DNA of 64,000 nt from Nocardia farcinica (GCF_001182745.1 NZ_LN868938.1:2914001-2978000), one strand, 5' to 3'; shown: positions 26,683 to 35,419, numbered from the stretch's first letter. The notes: generated from the letters alone by a model not told the origin. Numbers and translations are program-made.

Positions 26683-27540
26683 ATGCGCCTGCGAACTGTC
26701 CGCACCGACGACGGCGGCTCCCACGCGGAGATCCGCCGCGACGGGCACTGGTACCCCACCGCCGCGCCCGACGTGGGCGCGCTGCTCGCCCGCCCCGACT
26801 GGCGGTCCGCGGTGACGGGCGAGCCGGTCGCCGGCCGCTCGGCGCCGGTGGTCACCGCGCCGCGCAAGATCGTCTGCTGCGGCCACAACTACCGCGCCCA
26901 CATCGCCGAACTCGGCCGCGCGGAGCCCGAATTCCCCACGCTGTTCGCCAAATTCGCCGACACCCTCACCGCCTGGGACGCCGACATCACCCTCGGCATG
27001 GCCGCCGCCGACGCCGGCCTGGACTGGGAGGCGGAACTGGCCGTCGTGGTCGGGGTCGAACTGCGCCGCGCCGACCGGGCGACCGCACGGGCCGGGATCG
27101 CCGGTTACACGGTCGCCAACGACTTCTCGGTGCGCACCTGGCAGCGCCGCACCGCACAGTGGTTGCAGGGCAAGGCCTTCGACGCCACCACGCCCCTCGG
27201 CCCCGACCTGGTCACCCCCGACGAGGCCGATCCCGGCGACGGCCTGCGCATCACCTGCCGCGTCAACGGCGTCGTCGAGCAGTGCGGCTCCACCGACGAC
27301 CTGCTGTTCGACCCGGGGGCGCTGCTGTCCTACATCTCCGCCTTCACCACCCTGCGCCCCGGCGACGTCGTGCTCACCGGCACGCCGGGCGGTGTCGGGG
27401 TGGCCGCCGACCCGCCGCGGCACCTGCGCGACGGCGACGTGGTGGAGACCGAGATCGAAGGCATCGGGCTGCTCCGCAACCGGATCACCCTCCCCACCGA
27501 AGACGATCCCGCCCCGCGGGACGGAAAGGAAGACCGATGA
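26683..27540 (+). CDS. Fumarylacetoacetate hydrolase-family protein (acylpyruvate/fumarylpyruvate hydrolase type)
   Basis: 285 residues. FAH fold: IVCCGHNYRAHIAELGR, PTLFAKFADTL, WEAELAVVVG (metal Glu), GYTVANDFSVRTWQRR, KAFDATTPLGPDLV and GDVVLTGTPGGVG, with the metal-binding E...D pattern intact. These enzymes cleave C-C bonds of acylpyruvates at the end of gentisate-type and homogentisate pathways. Start at ATG 26683; the in-frame upstream stretch from 26590 is Pro-rich and begins inside the promoter palindrome. Its stop overlaps the cupin start (ATGA). Confidence 0.85.
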   Translation: MRLRTVRTDDGGSHAEIRRDGHWYPTAAPDVGALLARPDWRSAVTGEPVAGRSAPVVTAPRKIVCCGHNYRAHIAELGRAEPEFPTLFAKFADTLTAWDADITLGMAAADAGLDWEAELAVVVGVELRRADRATARAGIAGYTVANDFSVRTWQRRTAQWLQGKAFDATTPLGPDLVTPDEADPGDGLRITCRVNGVVEQCGSTDDLLFDPGALLSYISAFTTLRPGDVVLTGTPGGVGVAADPPRHLRDGDVVETEIEGIGLLRNRITLPTEDDPAPRDGKEDR

Positions 27541-27977
27541 GCAACGAAACCCTCGACACCACCGCGGTTCCCGTCGTCACCCCGGCCGGGCAGGAGCACA
27601 CCGACACCGCCCAGTCCGGCGGCGCGGTGCGGGTGTCGGGCGTGAGCCCGCAGCACACCCCCGCCACCAGGATCTGGTACGGCCGGGTGTCCAACGAGCC
27701 CGGGTACCGGTCGCTGCCGCACCACCACGGCGAGGCGGAGACCGGCGGTTACGTGCTGAAGGGGGTGGCGCGCATCTACTTCGGCGCCGACTACCAGCAG
27801 TACGTCGACATGAAGGAGGGCGACTTCGTGTTCGTGCCGCCGTTCATGCCGCACATCGAGGTGAACATGAGCACCACCGAGGAACTGGTGTGGCTGACCG
27901 CGCGCACCCCCGACAACATCGTGGTCAACCTGCCCGACGTGGACGACGCGATCCTGGTCGGCTACCGCCGCGCCTGA
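27537..27977 (+). CDS. Small single-domain cupin, possible ring-cleavage dioxygenase
   Basis: 146 residues. Cupin motif 1 LPHHHGEAETGGYVLKG and motif 2 GDFVFVPPFMPHIEVN are both complete, with the His/His/Glu/His metal set visible. Translationally coupled to the FAH hydrolase. If the pathway yields gentisate or 5-hydroxyanthranilate, this is the only candidate ring-cleaving dioxygenase in the island. It is much shorter than classical bicupin gentisate dioxygenase (about 340-370 residues), so the assignment is inference; a stress or regulatory cupin is possible. Confidence 0.75.
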   Translation: MSNETLDTTAVPVVTPAGQEHTDTAQSGGAVRVSGVSPQHTPATRIWYGRVSNEPGYRSLPHHHGEAETGGYVLKGVARIYFGADYQQYVDMKEGDFVFVPPFMPHIEVNMSTTEELVWLTARTPDNIVVNLPDVDDAILVGYRRA

Positions 27978-28008
27978 ACCCGTCGCCGCGGGACCGCCGC
28001 CCGCTCCC

Positions 28009-28050
28009 CCGCGCTATCCGCACAGCCCTCGCGCACAGTGGATAGCGCGG
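28009..28050. promoter_or_regulatory. 11-bp inverted repeat containing two GGATAG boxes
   Basis: CCGCGCTATCC (28009-28019) and GGATAGCGCGG (28040-28050), perfect arms with a 20-base spacer, ending 30 bases before the FAD-oxidoreductase start. Each arm carries the GGATAGC core also found at 20268 and 29725. It may be an operator or, less likely given position, a terminator for the FAH-cupin pair. Confidence 0.45.
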
Positions 28051-28079
28051 GCTCACGCGCGCTCCTACCGTCGCGCGGC

Positions 28080-29693
28080 ATGAGCGAACACACATCGGCC
28101 GAGGTCGACGCGATCGTCGTCGGATCGGGGATCAACGGGCTGGTCGCCGCCGCGGAACTCGCGCGCGCCGGATGGTCGGTGCTGGTGGCCGAACGCAACA
28201 GCGACATCGGCGGATTCATCGCCACCGAGGAACGCACGCTGCCCGGCTACCGGCACGACACCTTCTCCTCCTGGCATCCGCTGTTCGTCACCGGCGCGGC
28301 CTACGCCGGCCTGGGCGAGCTGCTGCACGAGCACGGCCTGACCTACCGCAACACCGACGGGTGGGTGACCGCCAGCGTCGGCGACGACGGCGCCGTCACG
28401 GCCGCGCACCGCGACCCGGAACGCACCGCCGCGGCCTTCACCGACGCCGGCGACCGCGCCGCGTACCTGCAGATGGTCGCGCGGCTGACCGCGAACCTGC
28501 CCGCGATCGGCGGGCTGATGGGCGCCGAACTGCGCTCGCCCGCCGTCCTGGGACCGGTGACCGGACTGCTGCGCGGCAACGGCCGCCGCGGCACCGAGAC
28601 CTGGCTGCGCGACGCGCTGACCAGCGGGCGCGGCTACACCCGCCGCTACTTCCGCGGCCCCGAGGTCGACCACCTGTTCGCGCCGTGGCTGCTGCACGCC
28701 GGGCTGGCGCCCGACCACGCCACCGGCGGGTTGATGGTGCCGATGCTGGCCACCACCCTGCACGCCGCAGGCCTGCCCGTGGTAGCGGGCGGCTCGGGTG
28801 AGTTCGTGGCGGCGTTCCGGTCGCTGCTCGGCGCGCTCGGCGTGCGGATCGAGACCGGCACCGAGGTCGAGCGGATCGTGGTCGAGTCCGGGCGAGCGAC
28901 CGGCGTCGTCGCGGGCGGCAGGACCTTCCGCGCCCGCCGGGCCGTGCTCGCCTCGGTGACGCCGACCGCGCTCTACGGCGACCTGCTCCCGGCCGCCGCC
29001 GTCGACGCGGACCTGCGCGCGGAGGCCGCCCGCTTCCGCTACGGCCGCGGCGAGATGCAGATCCACGTCGCGCTGTCGGGACCGCTCGGCTGGCGCGACC
29101 CGCGGCTGGCCGAGATTCCGCTGGTGCACCTGTCGGACGGATCGGCGAGCACCGGCATCGCCTGTGCCGAGGCCGAGGCCGGGCTGCTGCCGCGGCGGCC
29201 CACGGTCGTGGTGGGCCAACAGTACGTCCTGGACCCGGACCGGGTGCCCGCGGGCGCGGCGGCGCTGTGGCTGCAACTCCAGGAGGTCCCCTTCGCGCCG
29301 CGCGGTGACGCGGCCGGCGCCCTCGACACCGCCGCGGGATGGACGAAGGAGCTGGCGTCGGCGTACGCCGACCGCGTCCTGGACCGGATCGCCGCGCACG
29401 CGCCGGATCTGCGCGCCAAGGTGCTCGCCGTCGACGTGGTGACGCCGGCGGATCTGGCCGCCTACAACGTCAACGCGGTCGCGGGCGACCCGTACGGCGG
29501 CTCCGGCGAACTCGACCAGAGCTACCTGTGGCGGCCGCTTGGCTCGGTCGGCAGGCACCGCACCCCGGTGCCGGGGCTGTGGCAGATCGGCGCCTCCACC
29601 CACCCCGGCCCCGGGCTCGGCGGTGGGTCCGGGCACCTGGTCGCCACCACCCTCACCCGGCCGGGACCACTGGCCCGGCTGCGCCGGCGCTGA
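28080..29693 (+). CDS. FAD-dependent oxidoreductase, phytoene desaturase/amine oxidase-like
   Basis: 537 residues. The N-terminal dinucleotide fold AIVVGSGINGLVAAAELARAG, followed by ERNSDIGGFIATEE, and a C-terminal FAD-contact segment PVPGLWQIGASTHPGPGLGGGSG, are typical of the CrtI/NAD(P)/FAD oxidoreductase superfamily (COG1233). ATG at 28080 is preferred over an in-frame codon 42 bases upstream that sits inside the inverted repeat. No carotenoid genes are nearby; the context (cyclase, IorAB) suggests dehydrogenation of an indolic or alicyclic intermediate, but the substrate is unknown. Confidence 0.75.
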   Translation: MSEHTSAEVDAIVVGSGINGLVAAAELARAGWSVLVAERNSDIGGFIATEERTLPGYRHDTFSSWHPLFVTGAAYAGLGELLHEHGLTYRNTDGWVTASVGDDGAVTAAHRDPERTAAAFTDAGDRAAYLQMVARLTANLPAIGGLMGAELRSPAVLGPVTGLLRGNGRRGTETWLRDALTSGRGYTRRYFRGPEVDHLFAPWLLHAGLAPDHATGGLMVPMLATTLHAAGLPVVAGGSGEFVAAFRSLLGALGVRIETGTEVERIVVESGRATGVVAGGRTFRARRAVLASVTPTALYGDLLPAAAVDADLRAEAARFRYGRGEMQIHVALSGPLGWRDPRLAEIPLVHLSDGSASTGIACAEAEAGLLPRRPTVVVGQQYVLDPDRVPAGAAALWLQLQEVPFAPRGDAAGALDTAAGWTKELASAYADRVLDRIAAHAPDLRAKVLAVDVVTPADLAAYNVNAVAGDPYGGSGELDQSYLWRPLGSVGRHRTPVPGLWQIGASTHPGPGLGGGSGHLVATTLTRPGPLARLRRR

Positions 29694-29724
29694 CCTCGCG
29701 CACCCGGGACAACCGCCGCGCCGA

Positions 29725-29733
29725 GCGGATAGC
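29725..29733 (+). promoter_or_regulatory. GCGGATAGC motif upstream of the cyclase gene
   Basis: Located 59 bases before the cyclase ATG. Identical to the motif at 20268-20276 (minus strand) and matched within one base at 28038-28046. Candidate activator box of the aromatic island. Confidence 0.35.
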
Positions 29734-29792
29734 CGGGCGTCCCGCCGATCACCAGACTCGTCGCAAACCCACGCACCCTCGCAGGAGTAGTG

Positions 29793-30554
29793 ATGTCCGT
29801 TCTCAGCACCGTCGTCGAGGCCACCCGCAGCGGGGCCGTCGAGATCATCGATCTCACCACCCCGCTGCAGGAATCGACGCCGATCCTGCAACTGCCGCCG
29901 CCGCTGGCCAACACCGTGCCGTTCCGGCTGGAGGAGATCAGCCGGTACGACGACCGCGGCCCGGCCTGGTACTGGAACAACATCCACACCGGCGAACACA
30001 CCGGCACGCACCTCGACGCACCAGTGCACTGGGAGACCGGCCGCGACGGGCACGACGTCTCGCAGGCGCCGTTGCAGACCCTGGTGGCGCCCGCCGCCGT
30101 CGTCGACCTCACCGCGCAGGTCGCCGACGACCCCGACTTCCTGCTCGAGGTCGCCCACCTCGAGGCATGGGAACAGGAACACGGACCGCTGCCCGAGGGC
30201 GGCTGGCTGCTCTACCGCACCGGCTGGGCTGTCCGCGGTGCCGACGCGGCCGCCTTCACCAACGACGGGCACACCCCGGGTGTGTCGGTGGAGTGCGCCC
30301 GCTGGCTGGCCGAGAAGTCCCCGCTGGCCGGCTTCGGGGTGGAGACCGTCGGCACCGACGCGGGCGCGGCGCCCGGCTTCGATCCCGCGTTCCCCTGCCA
30401 CAGCCTGCTGCTCGGCGCGAACAAATGGGGCCTGACCAGCCTGCGCAACCTCGACAAGCTGCCCGCCACCGGCGCGCTGCTGATCGTCTCGCCGCTGCCG
30501 ATCGTCGGCGGTTCCGGCAGTCCCGCCCGGGTGCTCGCCCTCGTCGAACGCTGA
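29793..30554 (+). CDS. Cyclase-family metal-dependent hydrolase (isatin hydrolase/kynurenine formamidase type)
   Basis: 253 residues. The family signature H-x-G-T-H-x-D-x-P-x-H is present as HTGTHLDAPVHW (metal site), with IIDLTTPLQESTP at the start and GVETVGTDAGAAPGFDPAFPCH in the second half. This family opens cyclic amides or formamides with Mn2+/Zn2+. Isatin hydrolase (isatin to isatinate) and kynurenine formamidase are the nearest named activities, and either would link to anthranilate. ATG 29793 with AGGAG 5 bases upstream. Followed 73 bases later by iorA. Confidence 0.78.
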   Translation: MSVLSTVVEATRSGAVEIIDLTTPLQESTPILQLPPPLANTVPFRLEEISRYDDRGPAWYWNNIHTGEHTGTHLDAPVHWETGRDGHDVSQAPLQTLVAPAAVVDLTAQVADDPDFLLEVAHLEAWEQEHGPLPEGGWLLYRTGWAVRGADAAAFTNDGHTPGVSVECARWLAEKSPLAGFGVETVGTDAGAAPGFDPAFPCHSLLLGANKWGLTSLRNLDKLPATGALLIVSPLPIVGGSGSPARVLALVER

Positions 30555-30627
30555 CCCGGCACGCCCACCGGGCGGCGCCGCGGCTGATCGAACACCGGGC
30601 TCTCGCACACGAATCGGAGGACAACAC

Positions 30628-32790
30628 ATGGCGGAACGCTCGTTCGCCAACGAAGTCGGAAAGCTGCGCCAGGGGGCCGGGAGCACCCTGCACGTCGAAG
30701 GCATCCTGGCCGTCACGAAGGCGTTGCTGCAATCCGGTGTCGCCTACGTCGGCGGATATCAGGGCGCGCCGATCTCGCACCTGATGGACGTGCTCGGCGA
30801 CGCCAAGGAGGTCCTCGACGAGCTCGGCGTCTACTTCGAGAACAGCGCCTCGGAGGCCACCGCGGCCGCCATGCTCGCCGCCTCGGTGCACTACCCGCTG
30901 CGCGGCGCGGTGACCTGGAAATCCACCGTCGGCACCAACGTCGCCGCCGACGCGCTGGCGAACCTGGCCAGCGGCGGCGTGACCGGCGGCGCGCTGATCA
31001 TCCTCGGCGAGGACTACGGTGAGGGCTCGAGCATCATGCAGGAGCGCTCGCACGCCTTCGCCATGAAATCGCAGATGTGGCTGCTGGATCCGCGGCCGGA
31101 CGTGACCGCGATCGTCGACGCGGTGGAGTCGGGCTTCGAGCTGTCGGAGGCCAGCAACACCCCGGTGTTCCTGCTGCTGCGGCTGCGCTCGTGCCACCTG
31201 CACGGCGCGTTCGAGGCCAAGGACAACAAGCGACCGCCGCTGACGGTGACCGAGGCGACCCGGCAGCCGACCCGCGATGTGAGCCGGATCGTGTTGCCGC
31301 CGGCCAGTTTCCAGCACGAACGGGAGAAGATCGAGGACCGCTGGCCCGCCGCGGTGCGCTACATCCGCGAGCACGGGCTCAACGAGGTGTTCGGCGCCGA
31401 TCTGGCCGACGTCGGGATCATCGTGCAGGGCGGGCTCTACAACACCCTCAACCGCTCGATGGAACTGCTCGGCTGCTCGGACGCCTTCGGCAACACCCGG
31501 GTGCCGCTGTATGTGATGAACGTGGCCTACCCGGTGATCGACGAGGAGGTCGTCGAATTCTGCCGCGGCAAGCGGGCGGTGCTGCTGGTCGAAGAGGGTC
31601 AGCCCGACTTCATCGAACAGAACATCAACACCGTGCTGCGCCGCGCCGACGTGCCTACCGTGCTGCACGGTAAGGATCTGTTCACGATGGCCGGGGAATA
31701 CACCTCGCTGGTGGTCACCCGTGGCCTGCACGAGTTCCTCGCGCGCTATCTGCCCACGGCGGTCACCGCCGAGCCGGCGCTGCTGCGTCCCGCCGACGAC
31801 CCGGCCAGCCCCTTCGCCACCCGCGTCGATCCGCAGCTCGTGCATCCGCGCCCGCCGGGCCTGTGCACCGGATGCCCGGAGCGGCCGATCTTCAGCGGAC
31901 TGAAGCTCGCCGAGCGGGAGACCGGCAAGCACCACATCAGCGCCGACATCGGCTGCCATCTGTTCTCGGTGAACGCGCCGTTCGACCTCGGCGCCACCAC
32001 GATGGGCTACGGCCTGGGCTCCGCGGCCGCCTCGGCGCTGAACTCGACGGGCTCGGACCGCCGCACGATCGCCATGATGGGCGACGGCGGCTTCTGGCAC
32101 AACGGGTTGAGCAGCGGCGTCGGCAACGCCGTCTACAACAAGAACGACCAGCTGCTGGTGGTGGTCGACAACGGTTACGCCGCCGCGACCGGCGGCCAGG
32201 ATGTGCTGTCCTCGGCGGCCGAACTGCCCGCCCGCTCCACCAAGCACCCGATCGAGCGGGCCGTGCGCGGGATCGGCGTCCGGTGGGCCAAGACGATCGA
32301 CGACACCTACGACGTCACGAAGGTCCGCGACACCTTCGTCGAAGCGCTCACCACCGACGAGCCGGGGCCGAAAGTCCTGGTGATGCAGAGCGAATGCCAG
32401 CTCAACAAGCAGCGCAGGGAGAAACCGCAGCGGGCCCGGGCGCTGCGCGAGGGCAAGCGCGTGGTGCGGGAACGCTACGGCGTCGACCCGGAGACCTGCA
32501 CCGGCGACCACGCCTGCATCCGCATCTCCGGGTGCCCCTCGCTCACCGTCACCGACAATCCCGACCCGCTGCGCACCGACCCCATCGCCACCGTGCTGGA
32601 CAGCTGCGTTGGCTGCGGTGTCTGCGGGGCGAACGCCCACGCGGCGGTGCTGTGCCCGTCGTTCTATCGCACGGATGTCGTCTACAACCCGACCCGCCGG
32701 GACCGGCTGCTCGCCCGGGTGCGCGGGTGGTGGATCGGGCTGCTCGCCCGCGGAGTCGAACGGCGGATCGCCGGTCTGGAGGCGCAGTGA
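30628..32790 (+). CDS. iorA: Indolepyruvate:ferredoxin oxidoreductase, alpha subunit (IorA-like)
   Basis: 720 residues. The N-terminal pyrimidine-binding half (YQGAPISHLMDVLGDAKEVL) and TPP-binding C-terminal half (MMGDGGFWHNGLSSGVGNAVYNKND near 485, the GDG...N Mg-TPP motif) are followed by a Fe-S tail with two Cys clusters: CTGDHACIRISGCP, with wider spacing than usual, and CVGCGVCGANAHAAVLCP, canonical CxxCxxC...CP. It oxidatively decarboxylates an aryl 2-oxoacid to the acyl-CoA while reducing ferredoxin. Stop overlaps the iorB start by one base (TGATG). Confidence 0.88.
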   Translation: MAERSFANEVGKLRQGAGSTLHVEGILAVTKALLQSGVAYVGGYQGAPISHLMDVLGDAKEVLDELGVYFENSASEATAAAMLAASVHYPLRGAVTWKSTVGTNVAADALANLASGGVTGGALIILGEDYGEGSSIMQERSHAFAMKSQMWLLDPRPDVTAIVDAVESGFELSEASNTPVFLLLRLRSCHLHGAFEAKDNKRPPLTVTEATRQPTRDVSRIVLPPASFQHEREKIEDRWPAAVRYIREHGLNEVFGADLADVGIIVQGGLYNTLNRSMELLGCSDAFGNTRVPLYVMNVAYPVIDEEVVEFCRGKRAVLLVEEGQPDFIEQNINTVLRRADVPTVLHGKDLFTMAGEYTSLVVTRGLHEFLARYLPTAVTAEPALLRPADDPASPFATRVDPQLVHPRPPGLCTGCPERPIFSGLKLAERETGKHHISADIGCHLFSVNAPFDLGATTMGYGLGSAAASALNSTGSDRRTIAMMGDGGFWHNGLSSGVGNAVYNKNDQLLVVVDNGYAAATGGQDVLSSAAELPARSTKHPIERAVRGIGVRWAKTIDDTYDVTKVRDTFVEALTTDEPGPKVLVMQSECQLNKQRREKPQRARALREGKRVVRERYGVDPETCTGDHACIRISGCPSLTVTDNPDPLRTDPIATVLDSCVGCGVCGANAHAAVLCPSFYRTDVVYNPTRRDRLLARVRGWWIGLLARGVERRIAGLEAQ

Positions 32791-34430
32791 TGTCGAGTTG
32801 GTACGACGGGCAGCGGCCGCTCACCCTGGCCGTGCTGGCCATGGGCGGCGAGGGCGGCGGAGTGCTCGCGGACTGGATCGTCGAGGTGGCGGAGAAGGCC
32901 GGGTACTGGGCCCAGTCCACCTCGGTGCCCGGCGTGGCGCAGCGCACCGGCGCGACCGTGTACTACGTCGAATTGTTCCCGCCCACACCGCCTTCCGGTG
33001 CCGCACGGGCGGTGCCGGTGCTCAGTGTGTTCCCCACCCCCGGCGAGGTCGACGTCGTGGTCGCCTCGGAGCTGATGGAAGCCGGGCGGGCGGTGCAGCG
33101 TGGCTTCAGCACGCCCGACCGGACCACCCTGATCACCTCCACGCACCGGGTGTTCGCCATCGACGAGCGGATGGCCCCGGGCGACGGACGCGCGGATTCG
33201 GCGGCGCTGCTGGAGACCGCGCGGCGCGGGGCGAAGCGGCTGATCGCCGCCGACTTCATGGCGGTGGCCGAGCAGGCGCGCAGCGTGATCAGCGCGTCGC
33301 TGTTCGGCGCGCTGGCCGGGTGCGGGGTGCTGCCGTTCGGCCGCGAGCAGTTCGAGCAGCCGATCCGCGATTTCGGCAAGGGTGTCGAGCAGTCGCTCGC
33401 GGCGTTCGCCGCGGGCTACGAGGCGGCGCGGTCGGCGGCCCCCGCCGGGGGCACGACGGCGGCCGGCTCCGGCGCGGCCCGCGCGAGCGAGCCGGTGCCG
33501 TTGACGCTGGTCCCCCGGCCGCTGTCGGCGGAGGAGAAGAAGGAGCGGGAGGACCGGCGGCGCAACGAGATCGCCGCGACCGACCCCGGCGCGCTGGTGG
33601 GGCCGAAACTGCGGACCCTGGCCGCCGAGGTGGCCGACCTGCCCGCCGCGGCGCGTTCGATGATTCTGCACGGCCTGGTGCGCACCGCGGTCTACCAGAA
33701 CAAGACCTACGCTCGGCGGTATCTGGAGCGGGTGGCGCGCTTCGCCGCCGTGGACCCCGACGCCGAGGGCGCCGCGCGGCTTACGGTGGAAGCGGCCCGG
33801 CACCTCGCGTTGTGGATGTGCTATCAGGACACCATCCAGGTCGCGCTGCAGAAGACCCGGCGTCACCGGATGGATCGCATCCGGGCGGAGGCCCGTGCGG
33901 AACCGGATCAGCTCATCCAGGTGCGCGAGTACCTGCACCCGCAGAGCGACGAGATCACCGACACCCTGCCCGAGCGGCTGGGCGCGACCCTGCGCCGCTC
34001 CACGGTCTTCGGCCGGGTGGTGCGCAAACTGACCCACCGGGGCATGATCGTCAACACCAGTTCGATCACCGGCTACACCGCCCTGTCGGTGATGGCCCGG
34101 GTGCGCCCGCTGCGCCCGCGCTCGCTGCGGTTCGCCCGCGAGCAGGCCGCCATCGAGGAGTGGCTGGCCATCGCGCTGTCGGCGGCGAGCATCGACGCCG
34201 ACCTGGCCCGCGAGATCGTCGAATGCCAACGCGTCCTCAAGGGATACGGCGCGACCTGGGAGCACGGGTGGGAGAGCTTCACCCGCTTGATGGCGGCCGC
34301 GCAGGAGCTGGCGGGCACCCCGGACGCCGCCGAGCGGCTGGCGCGACTGCGGGATGCGGCACTGGCCGACGAGGACGGGGCGGCCCTGGCGGCGGAACTG
34401 GCGGAATCGGCGGCGGCGAGCGCGAAGTGA
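32790..34430 (+). CDS. iorB: Indolepyruvate:ferredoxin oxidoreductase, beta subunit with C-terminal extension (IorB-like)
   Basis: 546 residues, much longer than archaeal IorB (about 200). Residues 1-210 are the gamma-type POR domain (LAVLAMGGEGGGVLADWIVEVAEKAGYWAQS, VPGVAQRTGATVYYVE). After an Ala/Pro linker (near 215-240) comes an all-helical region (about 250-520; RYLERVARFAAVDPD, LALWMCYQDTIQVALQKTRRHRMDRI) like the DUF6537 extension found in bacterial IorB-type proteins. Ends the plus-strand operon FAH to iorB, followed by a strong hairpin. Confidence 0.85.
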   Translation: MSSWYDGQRPLTLAVLAMGGEGGGVLADWIVEVAEKAGYWAQSTSVPGVAQRTGATVYYVELFPPTPPSGAARAVPVLSVFPTPGEVDVVVASELMEAGRAVQRGFSTPDRTTLITSTHRVFAIDERMAPGDGRADSAALLETARRGAKRLIAADFMAVAEQARSVISASLFGALAGCGVLPFGREQFEQPIRDFGKGVEQSLAAFAAGYEAARSAAPAGGTTAAGSGAARASEPVPLTLVPRPLSAEEKKEREDRRRNEIAATDPGALVGPKLRTLAAEVADLPAAARSMILHGLVRTAVYQNKTYARRYLERVARFAAVDPDAEGAARLTVEAARHLALWMCYQDTIQVALQKTRRHRMDRIRAEARAEPDQLIQVREYLHPQSDEITDTLPERLGATLRRSTVFGRVVRKLTHRGMIVNTSSITGYTALSVMARVRPLRPRSLRFAREQAAIEEWLAIALSAASIDADLAREIVECQRVLKGYGATWEHGWESFTRLMAAAQELAGTPDAAERLARLRDAALADEDGAALAAELAESAAASAK

Positions 34431-34432
34431 GC

Positions 34433-34466
34433 TCGGGTGCGCCGGATTCCGTTCCGGCGCACCCGA
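34433..34466. terminator. Bidirectional hairpin between iorB and hutG
   Basis: TCGGGTGCGCCGGA (34433-34446), loop TTCCGT, TCCGGCGCACCCGA (34453-34466). The perfect 14-bp stem between convergent genes marks the border between the aromatic island and the hut region. Confidence 0.8.
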
Positions 34467-34480
34467 ATTCGTGACGTCGG

Positions 34481-35413
34481 TCAGCCCGCGGGGACCGGCA
34501 CGTGCCGGGTGACGATCCGGTGGATCAGCCGGGCCGCGGTGCGCGCGGTGCGGTTGTCGATGTCGAGGCCGGGGTTGAGTTCGGCCACGTCGACGACGGC
34601 GAGTTTGCCGCTGGCGCCGACCCGGTCGCACACGGCCTGCAGGGTCGGCAGCGGCACACCGAACGCGGCGGGTGCGCTGACCCCGGGGGCGACGGCGGCG
34701 GGCAGCACGTCGAGGTCGATGGTCAGATACACCAGGTCGATCTCGGCGAGGAAGGCGTCGACGAAGGCCAGGGCCGTCGCGGGGTCGCACTCGTCGTCGG
34801 GGAGGTGGCGCACGCCGAAGCGCGCGGCGGTGTCGAAGAGGGCGGCGGTGTTGCTGGGTTGGCTGATACCGAGCACCGCGTACCGGACGGCGTCCCCCTC
34901 GGCCGCGAGGATCTGCCGGAACGGGGTGCCCGAACTGGGCACCGGGTCGGCCCGCAGATCGAAATGCGCGTCCAGGTTCAGGATTCCGAGGCGGGTGCCG
35001 GGCGCACGGCGCGACGATCCGGTGACACCGAGGTAGGTGCCGTAGGCGATCTCGTGCCCGCCGCCGAACACCACCGGGAAATGCCCGGCGTCGAGCAGAC
35101 CCGCGACCGTGCCGCCGAGCGCGCGCTGCCCCTCCTCCAGCGCCTCGCCGACCACCTCGACGGTGCCCGCGTCGTAGGCGCGGCGCGGGCGGTCGAGCGC
35201 CATCGGGGCCATGGCCTGCCGCAGCGCGTCGGGACCGGCGGCCGCGCCGACCCGTCCCTTGTTGCGCCGCACCCCTTCGTCACTGGCGAAGCCGACGAAC
35301 ACGCAGGAACCGGGCTCGGCGCCGGGCGCGTAGGGCGCCACGACCTGGTGCCAGCGCAGGTGTTCGTCGGTGGTGCCGTCGGTGCGGCCGGTCCAGCGGG
35401 GTGCGGGTCGCAT
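34481..35413 (-). CDS. hutG: Formimidoylglutamase
   Basis: 310 residues, ureohydrolase (arginase) superfamily. Last hut step: N-formimidoyl-glutamate to glutamate and formamide. The Mn2+-ligand motifs are all present: VVFGGGHEIAYG, ILNLDAHFDLR and LTIDLDVLPAAVAPGVSAP, the last ending in the family's P-G-x-S-A-P. ATG with TGAGGAGAC upstream, six bases after the hutI stop. Third gene of the NCS1 transporter-hutI-hutG operon. Confidence 0.93.
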   Translation of the reverse strand: MRPAPRWTGRTDGTTDEHLRWHQVVAPYAPGAEPGSCVFVGFASDEGVRRNKGRVGAAAGPDALRQAMAPMALDRPRRAYDAGTVEVVGEALEEGQRALGGTVAGLLDAGHFPVVFGGGHEIAYGTYLGVTGSSRRAPGTRLGILNLDAHFDLRADPVPSSGTPFRQILAAEGDAVRYAVLGISQPSNTAALFDTAARFGVRHLPDDECDPATALAFVDAFLAEIDLVYLTIDLDVLPAAVAPGVSAPAAFGVPLPTLQAVCDRVGASGKLAVVDVAELNPGLDIDNRTARTAARLIHRIVTRHVPVPAG

Positions 35414-35419
35414 GTCTCC

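Noticed and set aside
16439..34430. Classical styrene degradation (styABCD) interpretation of the whole island
   Set aside because: No styrene oxide isomerase and no phenylacetate-CoA genes; the CoA ligase and hydroxylase are of the 2-aminobenzoate/salicylate type.
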